64,000 bases of DNA from Thermoplasmatota archaeon. GTDB lineage: Archaea > Thermoplasmatota > B47-G6 > B47-G6B > 47-G6. Positions 26,268 to 35,167 of this stretch are shown here, piece by piece; position 1 is the first letter of the stretch, and each line of letters starts with the position of its first letter. The notes below the pieces were generated by a model. It was not told where the DNA came from. It saw only the letters and a program-made list of their open reading frames with translations, and ran no database searches. The stretch lies in assembly GCA_029258975.1 (NCBI GenBank), contig JAPDJS010000009.1:93882-157881 (forward strand), written 5' to 3'. A program made the translations under genes and the position numbers.

Positions 26268-29200
26268 ATGACTAGACCATATACCGACAAAGATATCGAA
26301 AAATATCTTGAGGCTCTTCAAAAAGAGATAGAAAAGGCTTACAAAATTGCAGAAGAAGCTAGAAAAAAGGGATTTGATCCAGAAAGAAAAGTCGAAATTC
26401 CCCAAGCTGTTGACCTTGCTGCAAGAGTAGAGGAGTTAGTAGGTCCTCGGGGGGTTGCTGAAGTAATAAGGAAACTCACGAAAGAAGGGCTCGAAAGAGA
26501 GCTTATCGCGTTCAAAGTTGTTGAGATGATAGTAAAACGAGAATTTGATGAGCTGAAGGATGTTGCAGACAAACAGACACTCTTAGAAAGAGCTATAAGA
26601 ACGGGCCTGGCGATTCTAACTGAGGGTATTGTTGTAGCTCCGATAGAGGGTATTGCCGAAGTAAAAATAAAAAAGAATCTTGACGGGTCCGATTATGTTT
26701 CGGTTTATTATGCAGGACCTATAAGATCTGCAGGAGGTACTGCTCAAGCTCTAAGCGTTCTTATAGCAGACTATGCGCGAAGACTGCTTGGAATAGGAAG
26801 ATATGTTCCTACAGATGATGAAGTAGAACGGTATAAAGAAGAAGTTGGTCTATACAAAATTGTACAGCATCTTCAATATGAGCCTTCACCAGAAGAAATC
26901 GAGCTTGTTGTGAAGAATTGTCCCATCTGTATAGACGGAGAAGGAACTGAAGATAGAGAGGTCACAGGACATAGAGACTTACCACGTGTAGAGACAAACA
27001 AGATACGTGGAGGTATGTGTCTTGTACTTGCCGAGGGAGTTTGTCAGAAAGCTTCAAAAATAAAAAAGTACGTGGAAAAGCTGAATATTGATGGATGGGA
27101 GTTTCTTGATAAAATCATAGAAATACAATCTCATAAAGCAGAAGAATCCAAAGAATCTCTGGAAATAGAAAATAATGAGGATGTTGAGGAAGAGTATTAT
27201 GAGGAGGAAGAGGAAGGTGAAACATATAACTTTGAGGAGCTAGAGTCAAAGTATCTCAGAGATCTTGTAGCAGGTAGACCTGTTTTTGCACATCCAGGAT
27301 TCAAAGGTGGATTTAGACTTAGGTATGGTAGATCAAGAACTGGGGGAATAGCGGGCACTGCTATACATCCTGCGACAATGTATATTGTGGACGAGTTCAT
27401 AGCCATAGGAACTCAACTCAAAATAGAGCTTCCTGGGAAGGGCACAATAGCAACGCCGTGTACCACAATTGAGGGGCCTATTGTACTACTTGATGATGGT
27501 TCTCTTATACAAATTAGTGACGTTGAACAGGCTAAAGAGCTCGTAAAAAGAAACAAAATAAAAAGAATTGTAGATCTAGGGGAGATTTTAATACCCTTTG
27601 GAGAGTTTCTTGAGAATAATCATCCCCTACTCCCTGGAGCTTATTCCATAGAGTGGTGGATACAGGAAGTTCGAGAGAAACTCGGAGAAATAAACGAAGA
27701 AGAGTGGATAAAAATCAATGACCCATTTGAGGCATTTTCGAAATCTGAAGAGTATGAGGTACCATTACATCCTAACTTCCTGCTCTTTTGGGGAGATGTA
27801 ACACCAAAAGACATTGAAGATCTCAGAGAGTTTATTTTGGAGTATGGAGAATGGGAGGATAATAAGCTTAAAATAAAAAAGGATTCCAAAATAAAGGAGA
27901 TTTTGATAGAGCTTGGAGCTCTGCATAAAGAGGATGGAGATTATATCATTATAGATGAGCAGTTTTCTTATCCGCTTATTCGGGGTTGCGGCCTCGATTT
28001 GAATGGTAACGTAATAGCACCTGTAGAAGAGCGTATTGAGGCTTCTAAAGCGCATAAAGATGATGTTATAAGATTCGTTTCGGCTTTGTCTGGTGTTGAA
28101 ATAAGAAATAAAGCTCCAACAAGAGTAGGTGCAAGAATGGGTCGTCCGGAGAAATCTAAGGAGCGAAAACTTAAGCCACCTGTTCATGGATTGATTCCCG
28201 TAGGACTTCTTGGTACAAATACTAGGAGTATAATTAAAGCAGTTCAAAACGGAGGGAAAGTAAAAACCGAAGTTAGCTTAAGAAAATGTCAAAAATGTGG
28301 TAAGATTACTGCATTCCCAAGATGTCCATATTGTGGTGGTCCCACAACTATATTCTCTGGAGGACCTAGAGAGTTCACTATAGACCTTAAACTTGCCTTA
28401 GAAAATGCTGCAAAAAGACTGAAAACCGGAATCCCAAGAGAAATAAAGGGTGTAAAAGGTCTTAACTCTAAACTAAAGATCCCGGAACCTATTGAGAAAG
28501 CTATTCTTAGAGCAAAATATCAAATATTCGTTTTTAGGGATGGTACAGTAAGATACGATATGACGGATGCTCCACTTACCCATTTCAAGCCTAAAGAAGT
28601 GGGCGTCAGTATAGAAAAACTTAGGGAGCTAGGATACGACAGGGATTATCTCGGTAATGAACTCGCCTCTGAGGATCAAATTGTACCTCTATTTCCTCAC
28701 GACATAATTATTCCTAAATCTGCAGCCCGTTATCTCCTTCAAGTGGCAAAATTCATCGATGATCTTCTTGTAAATTTTTATGGAATGAAACCTTTCTATA
28801 ATGCAAAGAAAATAGAAGATCTCATTGGACACCTAGTTATTGGCCTTGCACCTCACACTTCTGCTGGAGTTGTTGGAAGAATCATTGGATTCACAGAAGG
28901 TCGCGTATGCTACGCTCATCCGTATTTCCATACAGCTAAAAGAAGAAACTGTGTTGCTCCTTGGACAGAAGTTTATATAATAGACTCGGAAGGGATGCAC
29001 ATTAGAAAGATTGAAGACATCTACAGAAAAATAAGGGCAGAGCCACAAATACTTGACGACTACGGGACATATGGAAAATCTCCAAAAGAAATGTATGTAA
29101 TATCTATCAATGAAAATGGAAAAATCACGCGAGGAAGAATAAAGTACGTTACAAAATCAAAGGCGCCCGATCATATGATTAGAATAACAACCCAGCACGG

Positions 29201-30266
29201 TAGGGTATTAGAAGTCACGCCTGAGCATAGGATTCTTGTGATTGAAAATGGTTCCATCAAAGAAAAATATGCGAGAGATGTTAGAGCAGGGGATGTACTA
29301 GTGATATATTCTAAAGATCTTAAAAAAGTTGTCGGAGATGTTGGTGGAGATGTTGTCGAGGATGTTATGTATGTAAAAACTGACTACAATTGGGTATACG
29401 ACATAGAAGTCGATGATTACCACAATTATGCAATAAACGACTTTGTTTTTGTCCACAATTGTGATGGTGATGAAGACTCTATAATGCTGCTGCTAGACGG
29501 CCTTCTCAATTTCTCCAGACACTACCTTCCAAACAAACGTGGGGGCCTCATGGACGCGCCGCTAGTTCTCACAACAAAAATATGCCCAAGCGAGGTAGAC
29601 AAAGAGGTTCAAAGTATGGACGTAATGCAAAGATATCCGCTCGAATTCTACAAGGCCACGCTTAGAAACGCAGATCCAAAGGAGTTAGAAGGAAACGTGA
29701 TAGAGACGGTTGGTGAAAGGCTCAAAAAAGGTAAAGACCTCTATGTAAACCTATGGTTTACTCACGATAATGGAGATATCAACTTGGGGCCCACTAAAAC
29801 TTCTTACTCTGATCCAAACCTAAAAAGCATGTCGCTAAAAGTCCAAAGACAAATGGATCTAGAACGAAAACTAAGAAGTGTCGATCCCAATGATGTTGCT
29901 AGGAGACTAATAGATAAGCACTTTATTAGAGATATAGCAGGAAACCTCAAGGCATTCTATACCCAAGAGTTTCGCTGTACAAATTGTAATGCAAAATATA
30001 AAGTTCCACCAATCAATGGCGTATGTATAAAATGTGGCAAAAAAGGCTCTATTAAACTCACTGTGAAGCAAGGAAGCGTAGAAAAATATCTTGTTATTGC
30101 AAAGGACTTGGCAGATAAGTACGACGTGGGGGTTTATCTCAGGAGAAGGGTTGAAGTCATAGTGAAGCAAGTTTCAGAGACGTTTAAATCTGGTAAAACA
30201 AGCTTATTTGATCTTAACAACAATATGGAGAAAAAGAGTAAAATAGACGATATAATTAATCCCTAA
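26268..30266 (+). CDS. polC: DNA polymerase D large subunit (DP2) precursor with intein
   Basis: Catalytic subunit of PolD. The 1332-residue precursor holds a 170-residue intein (residues 895-1064), leaving 1162 residues after splicing. The catalytic DGDED motif follows directly on the intein. Three zinc-binding clusters are visible (CPIC near residue 222, CQKC...CPYC near 675, CTNC...CIKC near 1240), and an acidic low-complexity insert lies around residues 290-322. The C-terminus has a PCNA-binding box, KTSLFDL. Splicing of the intein is required for an intact active site. PolD is absent from typical Crenarchaeota, which helps place the organism. Confidence 0.96.
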   Translation: MTRPYTDKDIEKYLEALQKEIEKAYKIAEEARKKGFDPERKVEIPQAVDLAARVEELVGPRGVAEVIRKLTKEGLERELIAFKVVEMIVKREFDELKDVADKQTLLERAIRTGLAILTEGIVVAPIEGIAEVKIKKNLDGSDYVSVYYAGPIRSAGGTAQALSVLIADYARRLLGIGRYVPTDDEVERYKEEVGLYKIVQHLQYEPSPEEIELVVKNCPICIDGEGTEDREVTGHRDLPRVETNKIRGGMCLVLAEGVCQKASKIKKYVEKLNIDGWEFLDKIIEIQSHKAEESKESLEIENNEDVEEEYYEEEEEGETYNFEELESKYLRDLVAGRPVFAHPGFKGGFRLRYGRSRTGGIAGTAIHPATMYIVDEFIAIGTQLKIELPGKGTIATPCTTIEGPIVLLDDGSLIQISDVEQAKELVKRNKIKRIVDLGEILIPFGEFLENNHPLLPGAYSIEWWIQEVREKLGEINEEEWIKINDPFEAFSKSEEYEVPLHPNFLLFWGDVTPKDIEDLREFILEYGEWEDNKLKIKKDSKIKEILIELGALHKEDGDYIIIDEQFSYPLIRGCGLDLNGNVIAPVEERIEASKAHKDDVIRFVSALSGVEIRNKAPTRVGARMGRPEKSKERKLKPPVHGLIPVGLLGTNTRSIIKAVQNGGKVKTEVSLRKCQKCGKITAFPRCPYCGGPTTIFSGGPREFTIDLKLALENAAKRLKTGIPREIKGVKGLNSKLKIPEPIEKAILRAKYQIFVFRDGTVRYDMTDAPLTHFKPKEVGVSIEKLRELGYDRDYLGNELASEDQIVPLFPHDIIIPKSAARYLLQVAKFIDDLLVNFYGMKPFYNAKKIEDLIGHLVIGLAPHTSAGVVGRIIGFTEGRVCYAHPYFHTAKRRNCVAPWTEVYIIDSEGMHIRKIEDIYRKIRAEPQILDDYGTYGKSPKEMYVISINENGKITRGRIKYVTKSKAPDHMIRITTQHGRVLEVTPEHRILVIENGSIKEKYARDVRAGDVLVIYSKDLKKVVGDVGGDVVEDVMYVKTDYNWVYDIEVDDYHNYAINDFVFVHNCDGDEDSIMLLLDGLLNFSRHYLPNKRGGLMDAPLVLTTKICPSEVDKEVQSMDVMQRYPLEFYKATLRNADPKELEGNVIETVGERLKKGKDLYVNLWFTHDNGDINLGPTKTSYSDPNLKSMSLKVQRQMDLERKLRSVDPNDVARRLIDKHFIRDIAGNLKAFYTQEFRCTNCNAKYKVPPINGVCIKCGKKGSIKLTVKQGSVEKYLVIAKDLADKYDVGVYLRRRVEVIVKQVSETFKSGKTSLFDLNNNMEKKSKIDDIINP
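28950..29459 (+). mobile_element. Mini-intein in DP2, no homing endonuclease
   Basis: Starts with CVAPWTEVY (block A, nucleophile Cys) and ends with VFVHN followed by Cys (block G). Block B is [10 protein letters not shown], block [15 protein letters not shown]. At 170 residues there is no room for a LAGLIDADG endonuclease, so it can splice but cannot home by itself. It sits between RRN and CDGDED, the known Pol-II intein site at the polymerase catalytic aspartates. Confidence 0.95.
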
Positions 30267-30269
30267 ACA

Positions 30270-31064
30270 TTATTTTCTTCCTGGATACTCTTTCCACCTT
30301 ATCATACAAGCAAAATAGCCCATTAATGCTGTTACAAGTCTTATTACGCCCCAAAAAGTCATTTGGGTATTCAACATCTTTTTCAACGAATAGTTGTTCC
30401 ACAAGCTCCCGTGTTTAAGAGTGAGTTGTTTTCTGCCGTAACCATTCCAAAATGCCTGTCGCAGAAATCTTATCACAGTATCTCTTGTTCTATGATACAC
30501 TATCGCCCTATCTTCATAATAAATTTCGTGTCCGCTAAGAACTGCTCTATAATTTAGATCTATATCCTCCGCCGTTATAAACCAGGGGTCAAAACCACCT
30601 AACGAGAGAAATACCTCTTTATCATACATTAAGTTGTTGCTTGGGTATGTTACATCAAAACCTCTAACTTGAAGCTCAACACGTTCTAAGTGTTCAAACG
30701 GCTTGTACCCAATGTTTATAACTTTTCCTGCAACAATTTCTCTCCCTTTTTCAGCGTTTTCTATAAGATATTTCGACCAAAATGGGTTTGCTATGCAGTC
30801 TGCGTCTATAAATGCAACAAAGTTGCCTGTTGACTTTTCAACTCCGTAATTCCTCCCCTCTCCCCTTGTTGATTTCCTTCTGTAAATATATACGTTTTCA
30901 AAGCTTTCTTCGTATTTCTTCAATATTTTCCAAGTCTTGTCGGTACTTTCCGAATCTACAACTATTATTTCATGTATCTCTTTTTGAACAACAAGGCTAT
31001 CCATAAGATCCCTTATGTGATCTTCCTCATTAAACGTCGTTACCACTACACTCAGTTTTATCAA
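30270..31064 (-). CDS. Family 2 glycosyltransferase
   Basis: 264-residue GT-A fold enzyme transferring a sugar from a nucleotide sugar. [12 protein letters not shown] and [11 protein letters not shown] bind the nucleotide, DAD (in FIDADCIAN, about residue 91-93) binds the metal, and the acceptor-side acid is in [11 protein letters not shown] hydrophobic C-terminal helix (about 240-256) may attach it to the membrane. Translation begins at TTG 31064 after GGTGATC, inside the 3' end of trm56, so the two are coupled. Substrate unknown; glycolipid or surface glycan synthesis is likely. Confidence 0.9.
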   Translation of the reverse strand: MIKLSVVVTTFNEEDHIRDLMDSLVVQKEIHEIIVVDSESTDKTWKILKKYEESFENVYIYRRKSTRGEGRNYGVEKSTGNFVAFIDADCIANPFWSKYLIENAEKGREIVAGKVINIGYKPFEHLERVELQVRGFDVTYPSNNLMYDKEVFLSLGGFDPWFITAEDIDLNYRAVLSGHEIYYEDRAIVYHRTRDTVIRFLRQAFWNGYGRKQLTLKHGSLWNNYSLKKMLNTQMTFWGVIRLVTALMGYFACMIRWKEYPGRK

Positions 31065-31596
31065 TCGAGATCACCTTTTTACCACGTTCTTGCGGAATGA
31101 CTCTTATCTTCGCTCCCTCAAACTCTCTGTAAAGCTCTTTGCCGCTGAAATACCTATCAAGGAATACTGCCAACGCCGCTACTTCTGAATGAGGTTGGTT
31201 GCCCACAGAAACATTATAGTCCGATATCTCATAAATATATCCAGGTACTTTTTCAGCACCAACTATTATTAGCATATCCCTGTTCCTTGGAATTCTTTTT
31301 AGAGCATCATCAAGACGAATGCCGTACATAGTAAGATGTATTACTATCCCTCCATTTTTCTTCCATTCATTAATTACTCTTTTCGGCGATATTCCCGTAT
31401 ACACTTCAAATGGGCCTCCCCAGCGTTCTACAACTTTTTTTACACTTTTCTCAACAATCTCGTCTTTTGCTGTAATATATATGGTGTCTGCTCCAAAAGC
31501 TCTAGCAACAAGTGCAACATGGGTTGTAATTCTCTTATCCCTTTCTGGTCTATGTCCAAGTCTTAGGACTGCTATTTTGACCTTATCTTTGGTCAT
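31030..31596 (-). CDS. trm56: tRNA (cytidine-56-2'-O)-methyltransferase
   Basis: SPOUT-class methyltransferase that 2'-O-methylates C56 in the tRNA T-loop with SAM, an archaea-specific modification. [20 protein letters not shown] at the N-terminus and the knot region [14 protein letters not shown]...[19 protein letters not shown] are family hallmarks. A TATA-like TTTTAAA lies about 25 bases before ATG 31596, so the message is nearly leaderless; ATG 31602 and GTG 31605 are alternatives. The end overlaps the glycosyltransferase start by about 35 bases. Confidence 0.93.
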   Translation of the reverse strand: MTKDKVKIAVLRLGHRPERDKRITTHVALVARAFGADTIYITAKDEIVEKSVKKVVERWGGPFEVYTGISPKRVINEWKKNGGIVIHLTMYGIRLDDALKRIPRNRDMLIIVGAEKVPGYIYEISDYNVSVGNQPHSEVAALAVFLDRYFSGKELYREFEGAKIRVIPQERGKKVISIDKTECSGNDV

Positions 31597-31753
31597 AGAC
31601 ATCACTAAATAGACTCGGCGTGTTTAAAACGGCTTTTTCCCTATTAATTTATTATTAAAGAGGTTAATGTTCAATTTTGAAACATGTCTTTAAAGAAACA
31701 ACTAGCCTCTTTTAATGGATTGCGAGGAATATTTTAATTCTGATAATCCTCAC

Positions 31754-31762
31754 TTATATAAA
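31754..31762 (+). promoter_or_regulatory. TATA box of ileS
   Basis: TTATATAAA, a close match to the archaeal TATA box. It would place the transcript start near 31783-31788, about 115 bases before the ileS ATG, much further than for other genes here. Confidence 0.6.
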
Positions 31763-31799
31763 ATTCTTAAAGTTAGATTGATTTATCACTAATATACTG

Positions 31800-31898
31800 T
31801 CGCCCCTTACCACTGCAGTTTGTAGGTCTCTATGAGGGAGATAAAATTCAATAGTGGTTGGGTGTATCTCATACTCCCTAACGAGCATGGTGATTAGC
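31800..31898 (+). promoter_or_regulatory. Structured leader of ileS with alternative helices
   Basis: ACCACT (31809-31814) pairs with AGTGGT (31853-31858), and the stem extends outward after one mismatch (31805-31807 with 31860-31862). Inside, TCTC (31827-31830) can pair with GAGA (31838-31841), but AGGGAG (31835-31840) can instead pair with CTCCCT (31874-31879), and GAGATA (31838-31843) with TATCTC (31865-31870). Such exclusive pairings just before the ribosome binding site (GGTGAT, 31889-31894) are typical of regulatory leaders. An unrelated small RNA is the alternative. Confidence 0.45.
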
Positions 31899-31899
31899 G

Positions 31900-34800
31900 A
31901 TGATAAAACCTGTTGAAAAACGTTATAAACCTAAAGAGCTTGAGCATAAGATACTAAAGTTTTGGGAGGAGACGAAGGCTTATGAGAAGACAAGGGATTT
32001 GCTAAAAGAGTCAAAACAGTATTTCTTCGTAGATGGTCCACCATATACCTCAGGATACACTCACCCCGGTACTGCTTGGAATAAAACCCTAAAAGATCTT
32101 AAACTACGCTTTTTACGCATGAAGGGGTACAATGTATTTGATAAACCTGGATACGACACCCATGGGCTTCCTATTGAGGTAAAAGTAGAAAAAATGCTTG
32201 GAATAAAAGTAAAAAGTGAGATATACAAATACGGCGTAGAGGAGTTTGTAAAGAAATGTAAGAAATTTGCTGAAGATTACCTTAAGATAATGACAGAAGA
32301 GTTCAAGCGCATAGGAGTATGGATGGATTGGAAAAATCCATACATCACATTTAAGGATGAATATATAGAGTCCGAATGGTGGAGCTTCAAACAGCTATGG
32401 GAAAAAGGCCTTATAGAAAGGAGTGAACAAACAATCACTTGGTGTCCAAGGTGTGAAACGTCGCTTGCAAACGCAGAATTAGAATACAATCCCAAGGAGG
32501 ATCCTAGCATTTATGTAAAATTCCCTCTTAAAAATAGAGAGAATGAATTTATAATCATCTGGACAACAACCCCCTGGACATTGCCTGCCAACCTAGCAGT
32601 AGCTGTTCATCCTGAACTCGAATATGCTCGAGTCAAAGTCAGAAAAGATAAAGAGGAAATCTGGATTCTAGCAAAAGATCTTATTGAGGATGTTGCTTCT
32701 AAGGCTGGATACGAGATTGTTGAAATTATTGAAACCTTCAAAGGATCAGAGCTTGAGGGTCTTGAGTACGTACATCCTCTTCAGGAAGAGGTTCCATTCC
32801 ACAAAGACGGACCTAAAAACGCATATAAAATCATTCTTGGAGAGCACGTAGAGGCTGAACGTACCGGATGTGTCCACACAGCTCCGGGTCATGGAGAAGA
32901 AGACTTTGAGGTTGGAAGAAAATATGGCCTACCTCCCTTCTGTCCAGTGGATGAGAGAGGCATCTTTACAGAGGATGCAGGAAAGTACTCCGGTAAACTT
33001 ATCTGGAACGCAAACAAAGACATCATTGAAGATCTTAGAAAGAAGGGCCTTCTTCTATACGAAGAGACTATTGTTCACAATTACGCCCATTGTTGGCGTT
33101 GTCACACACCCATAATTTATAGGGCCACAACACAATGGTTCTATAGAGTAACAAAAATTAGGGACGAGCTGTTCAAGACACTAGATGAGACTTCATGGAC
33201 GCCAAAATGGGCAAAAAATCCCAGAATGAAGAATTGGTTAGAGAACATAAAAGACTGGTGTATATCCCGACAGAGATTTTGGGGTACTCCAATACCTGTT
33301 TGGGAGTGTCCAGATGGACATATTCTTGTAGTAGGGAGTAAAGAGGAGCTCTTAAAGCATGCAGAAAGCGTTCCTGAAGGATTTAATCTCCATAGACCAT
33401 GGGTTGATGAAATAAAAGTAAAGTGTCCAGTCTGTGGCAAAGAAATGAAGAGAGTTCCAGATGTGCTCGACGTATGGTTTGACTCTGCTGTATGTAGCTG
33501 GGCCGAGCTCGGATATCCTATGAACAACAAAGAATACTTTGAGAAGTATTGGCCTTCAGAGTGGATTGTAGAGGCTCACGATCAAATACGTGGGTGGTTC
33601 TATTCGCAGCTAGCAGTCTCAACAGGCATCTTCCAGAGACCTCCCTACAGAAGAGTTCTAATGCATGGATGGGCTCTTGATGAAGAAGGCAGACCAATGT
33701 CTAAATCTCTAGGAAACTTCATCTCACCTGTGGAGGTTGCAGACACTTACGGTGCAGATTCTTTCAGAATGTACGTCTTGTCTTCCGCACCGTGGGAAGA
33801 CAAAAGATTTTCGATGAACGTTATAAAGGAAATTCACAGACAACTTAGCATTCTATGGAGCGTATACTATTTCGCCACGACTTATATGAGTCTTGATAAG
33901 TTTGATCCCGAAAAGGTCAATCCAACAACTCTTCCATTAAGAATTGAGGACAAATGGATACTTTCTAGACTCGATAGCCTTATAGAGAAAGTCACTCAAG
34001 CAATAGAAAGAGACTACTTCCACGAAGGTGCGAATGCATTACTTAAGTTTGCAGTAGAGGACCTTAGCCACTGGTATGTTCGACTTATTAGAGACAGGAC
34101 ATGGGTCGAAGAAAACACGCCAGACAAACTAGCAGCTTATTGGACGTTATATACGGTGCTTGTCACATATGCAAAACTTCTAAACCCATTTGCACCGTTT
34201 ATTGCAGAAGAGATTTATCAGAACCTCTCAGGAAAAATGCCTTCTGTAACAGCTGAAAGCTGGCCTAGACCCCTAGGATATAAAGATGAAAAGTTAGAGA
34301 AAGGTATGAACATCGTTAAAGAAGTCGTTGAAACAACGAGCAGCCTTAGACAAAAAGCAAAAATTAAGCTAAGATGGCCAGTTAAGCAAGTTGCAATAGA
34401 TATCGACTTTGAAAAGCGCTCACTTATTGAGCCATTAACAGATGTCATAAAGGATGCAGCCAATGTCAAAGAAATCATATTCGGTGTCCCAGACTGGGCA
34501 AAACCAATAAAAACTGTTAAACCGGTCATGAGCTCCATAGGTAGAGACTTCAGAGAGAATACTCCAAAAATCATAGAAATTATAAAGGAAAATAGCGAAG
34601 AAGTTGCCAAAGCTATTGAAGACGTTGGCTATTATGAAACCCCATACGGAAAGATTACCAAAGAACATGTTGAAGTCCTTGAGGAGCTTCCAGAAGGGGT
34701 CTTCTCCGAGCCTATTAGCGTAGGTGTCGTCTATCTCAACACAAAAATTGACGAAGAGCTTCTCATGGAAGCTTATGCAAGAGAGGTTATCCGCAGAGTA

Positions 34801-35037
34801 CAGGAAACTAGAAAACAAGCGGAATATAATGTATCAGACTATATCGTTCTTGGCTTAGAAGGAGATGAAGATCTCATTAAGGCTTCCAAGAGCCTAAAAG
34901 ATTATGTTGCAAATGAGACAAGGAGTACAGAAATTGTTTTCGGTAAACTAGAGGAATACGATCTTAAGACTGAATGGGACGTGGATGGAAAGACTCTTAT
35001 CGTATACGTAAAGAGGGCAGAGGGACCTTCCCAGTAG
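31900..35037 (+). CDS. ileS: Isoleucyl-tRNA synthetase
   Basis: Class Ia synthetase, 1045 residues, usual archaeal/eukaryotic length. HIGH motif variant GYTHPGTAWN (residues 52-61), the CP1 editing domain with WTTTPWTLPAN (about 225) and the GTGCVHTAPGHG-like segment RTGCVHTAPGHGEEDF (about 322), Cys pairs for zinc (CPRC at about 184; CPVC at about 508), KMSKS as PMSKSLGNF (about residue 599), then the helical anticodon-binding domain. ATG 31900 follows GGTGATTAGCG. The gene has a long leader that may control it. It ends in TAG. Confidence 0.97.
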   Translation: MIKPVEKRYKPKELEHKILKFWEETKAYEKTRDLLKESKQYFFVDGPPYTSGYTHPGTAWNKTLKDLKLRFLRMKGYNVFDKPGYDTHGLPIEVKVEKMLGIKVKSEIYKYGVEEFVKKCKKFAEDYLKIMTEEFKRIGVWMDWKNPYITFKDEYIESEWWSFKQLWEKGLIERSEQTITWCPRCETSLANAELEYNPKEDPSIYVKFPLKNRENEFIIIWTTTPWTLPANLAVAVHPELEYARVKVRKDKEEIWILAKDLIEDVASKAGYEIVEIIETFKGSELEGLEYVHPLQEEVPFHKDGPKNAYKIILGEHVEAERTGCVHTAPGHGEEDFEVGRKYGLPPFCPVDERGIFTEDAGKYSGKLIWNANKDIIEDLRKKGLLLYEETIVHNYAHCWRCHTPIIYRATTQWFYRVTKIRDELFKTLDETSWTPKWAKNPRMKNWLENIKDWCISRQRFWGTPIPVWECPDGHILVVGSKEELLKHAESVPEGFNLHRPWVDEIKVKCPVCGKEMKRVPDVLDVWFDSAVCSWAELGYPMNNKEYFEKYWPSEWIVEAHDQIRGWFYSQLAVSTGIFQRPPYRRVLMHGWALDEEGRPMSKSLGNFISPVEVADTYGADSFRMYVLSSAPWEDKRFSMNVIKEIHRQLSILWSVYYFATTYMSLDKFDPEKVNPTTLPLRIEDKWILSRLDSLIEKVTQAIERDYFHEGANALLKFAVEDLSHWYVRLIRDRTWVEENTPDKLAAYWTLYTVLVTYAKLLNPFAPFIAEEIYQNLSGKMPSVTAESWPRPLGYKDEKLEKGMNIVKEVVETTSSLRQKAKIKLRWPVKQVAIDIDFEKRSLIEPLTDVIKDAANVKEIIFGVPDWAKPIKTVKPVMSSIGRDFRENTPKIIEIIKENSEEVAKAIEDVGYYETPYGKITKEHVEVLEELPEGVFSEPISVGVVYLNTKIDEELLMEAYAREVIRRVQETRKQAEYNVSDYIVLGLEGDEDLIKASKSLKDYVANETRSTEIVFGKLEEYDLKTEWDVDGKTLIVYVKRAEGPSQ

Positions 35038-35114
35038 CCTTTTATTTTTAATTTTTGTAACAAATTTTCGAATTATTCAGTAACCTAGTGGCTCCATATC
35101 TCCTTTGTCAAATT

Positions 35115-35123
35115 TTTATATTA
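35115..35123 (+). promoter_or_regulatory. TATA box of infB
   Basis: TTTATATTA, preceded by A/T-rich sequence and 45 bases before the start ATG, giving a leader of roughly 20-25 bases. It contrasts with the long leader of ileS. Confidence 0.55.
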
Positions 35124-35167
35124 CCCTTAGGTTTAAGGTAAGAGATACTACACCATGGTGACTAATT

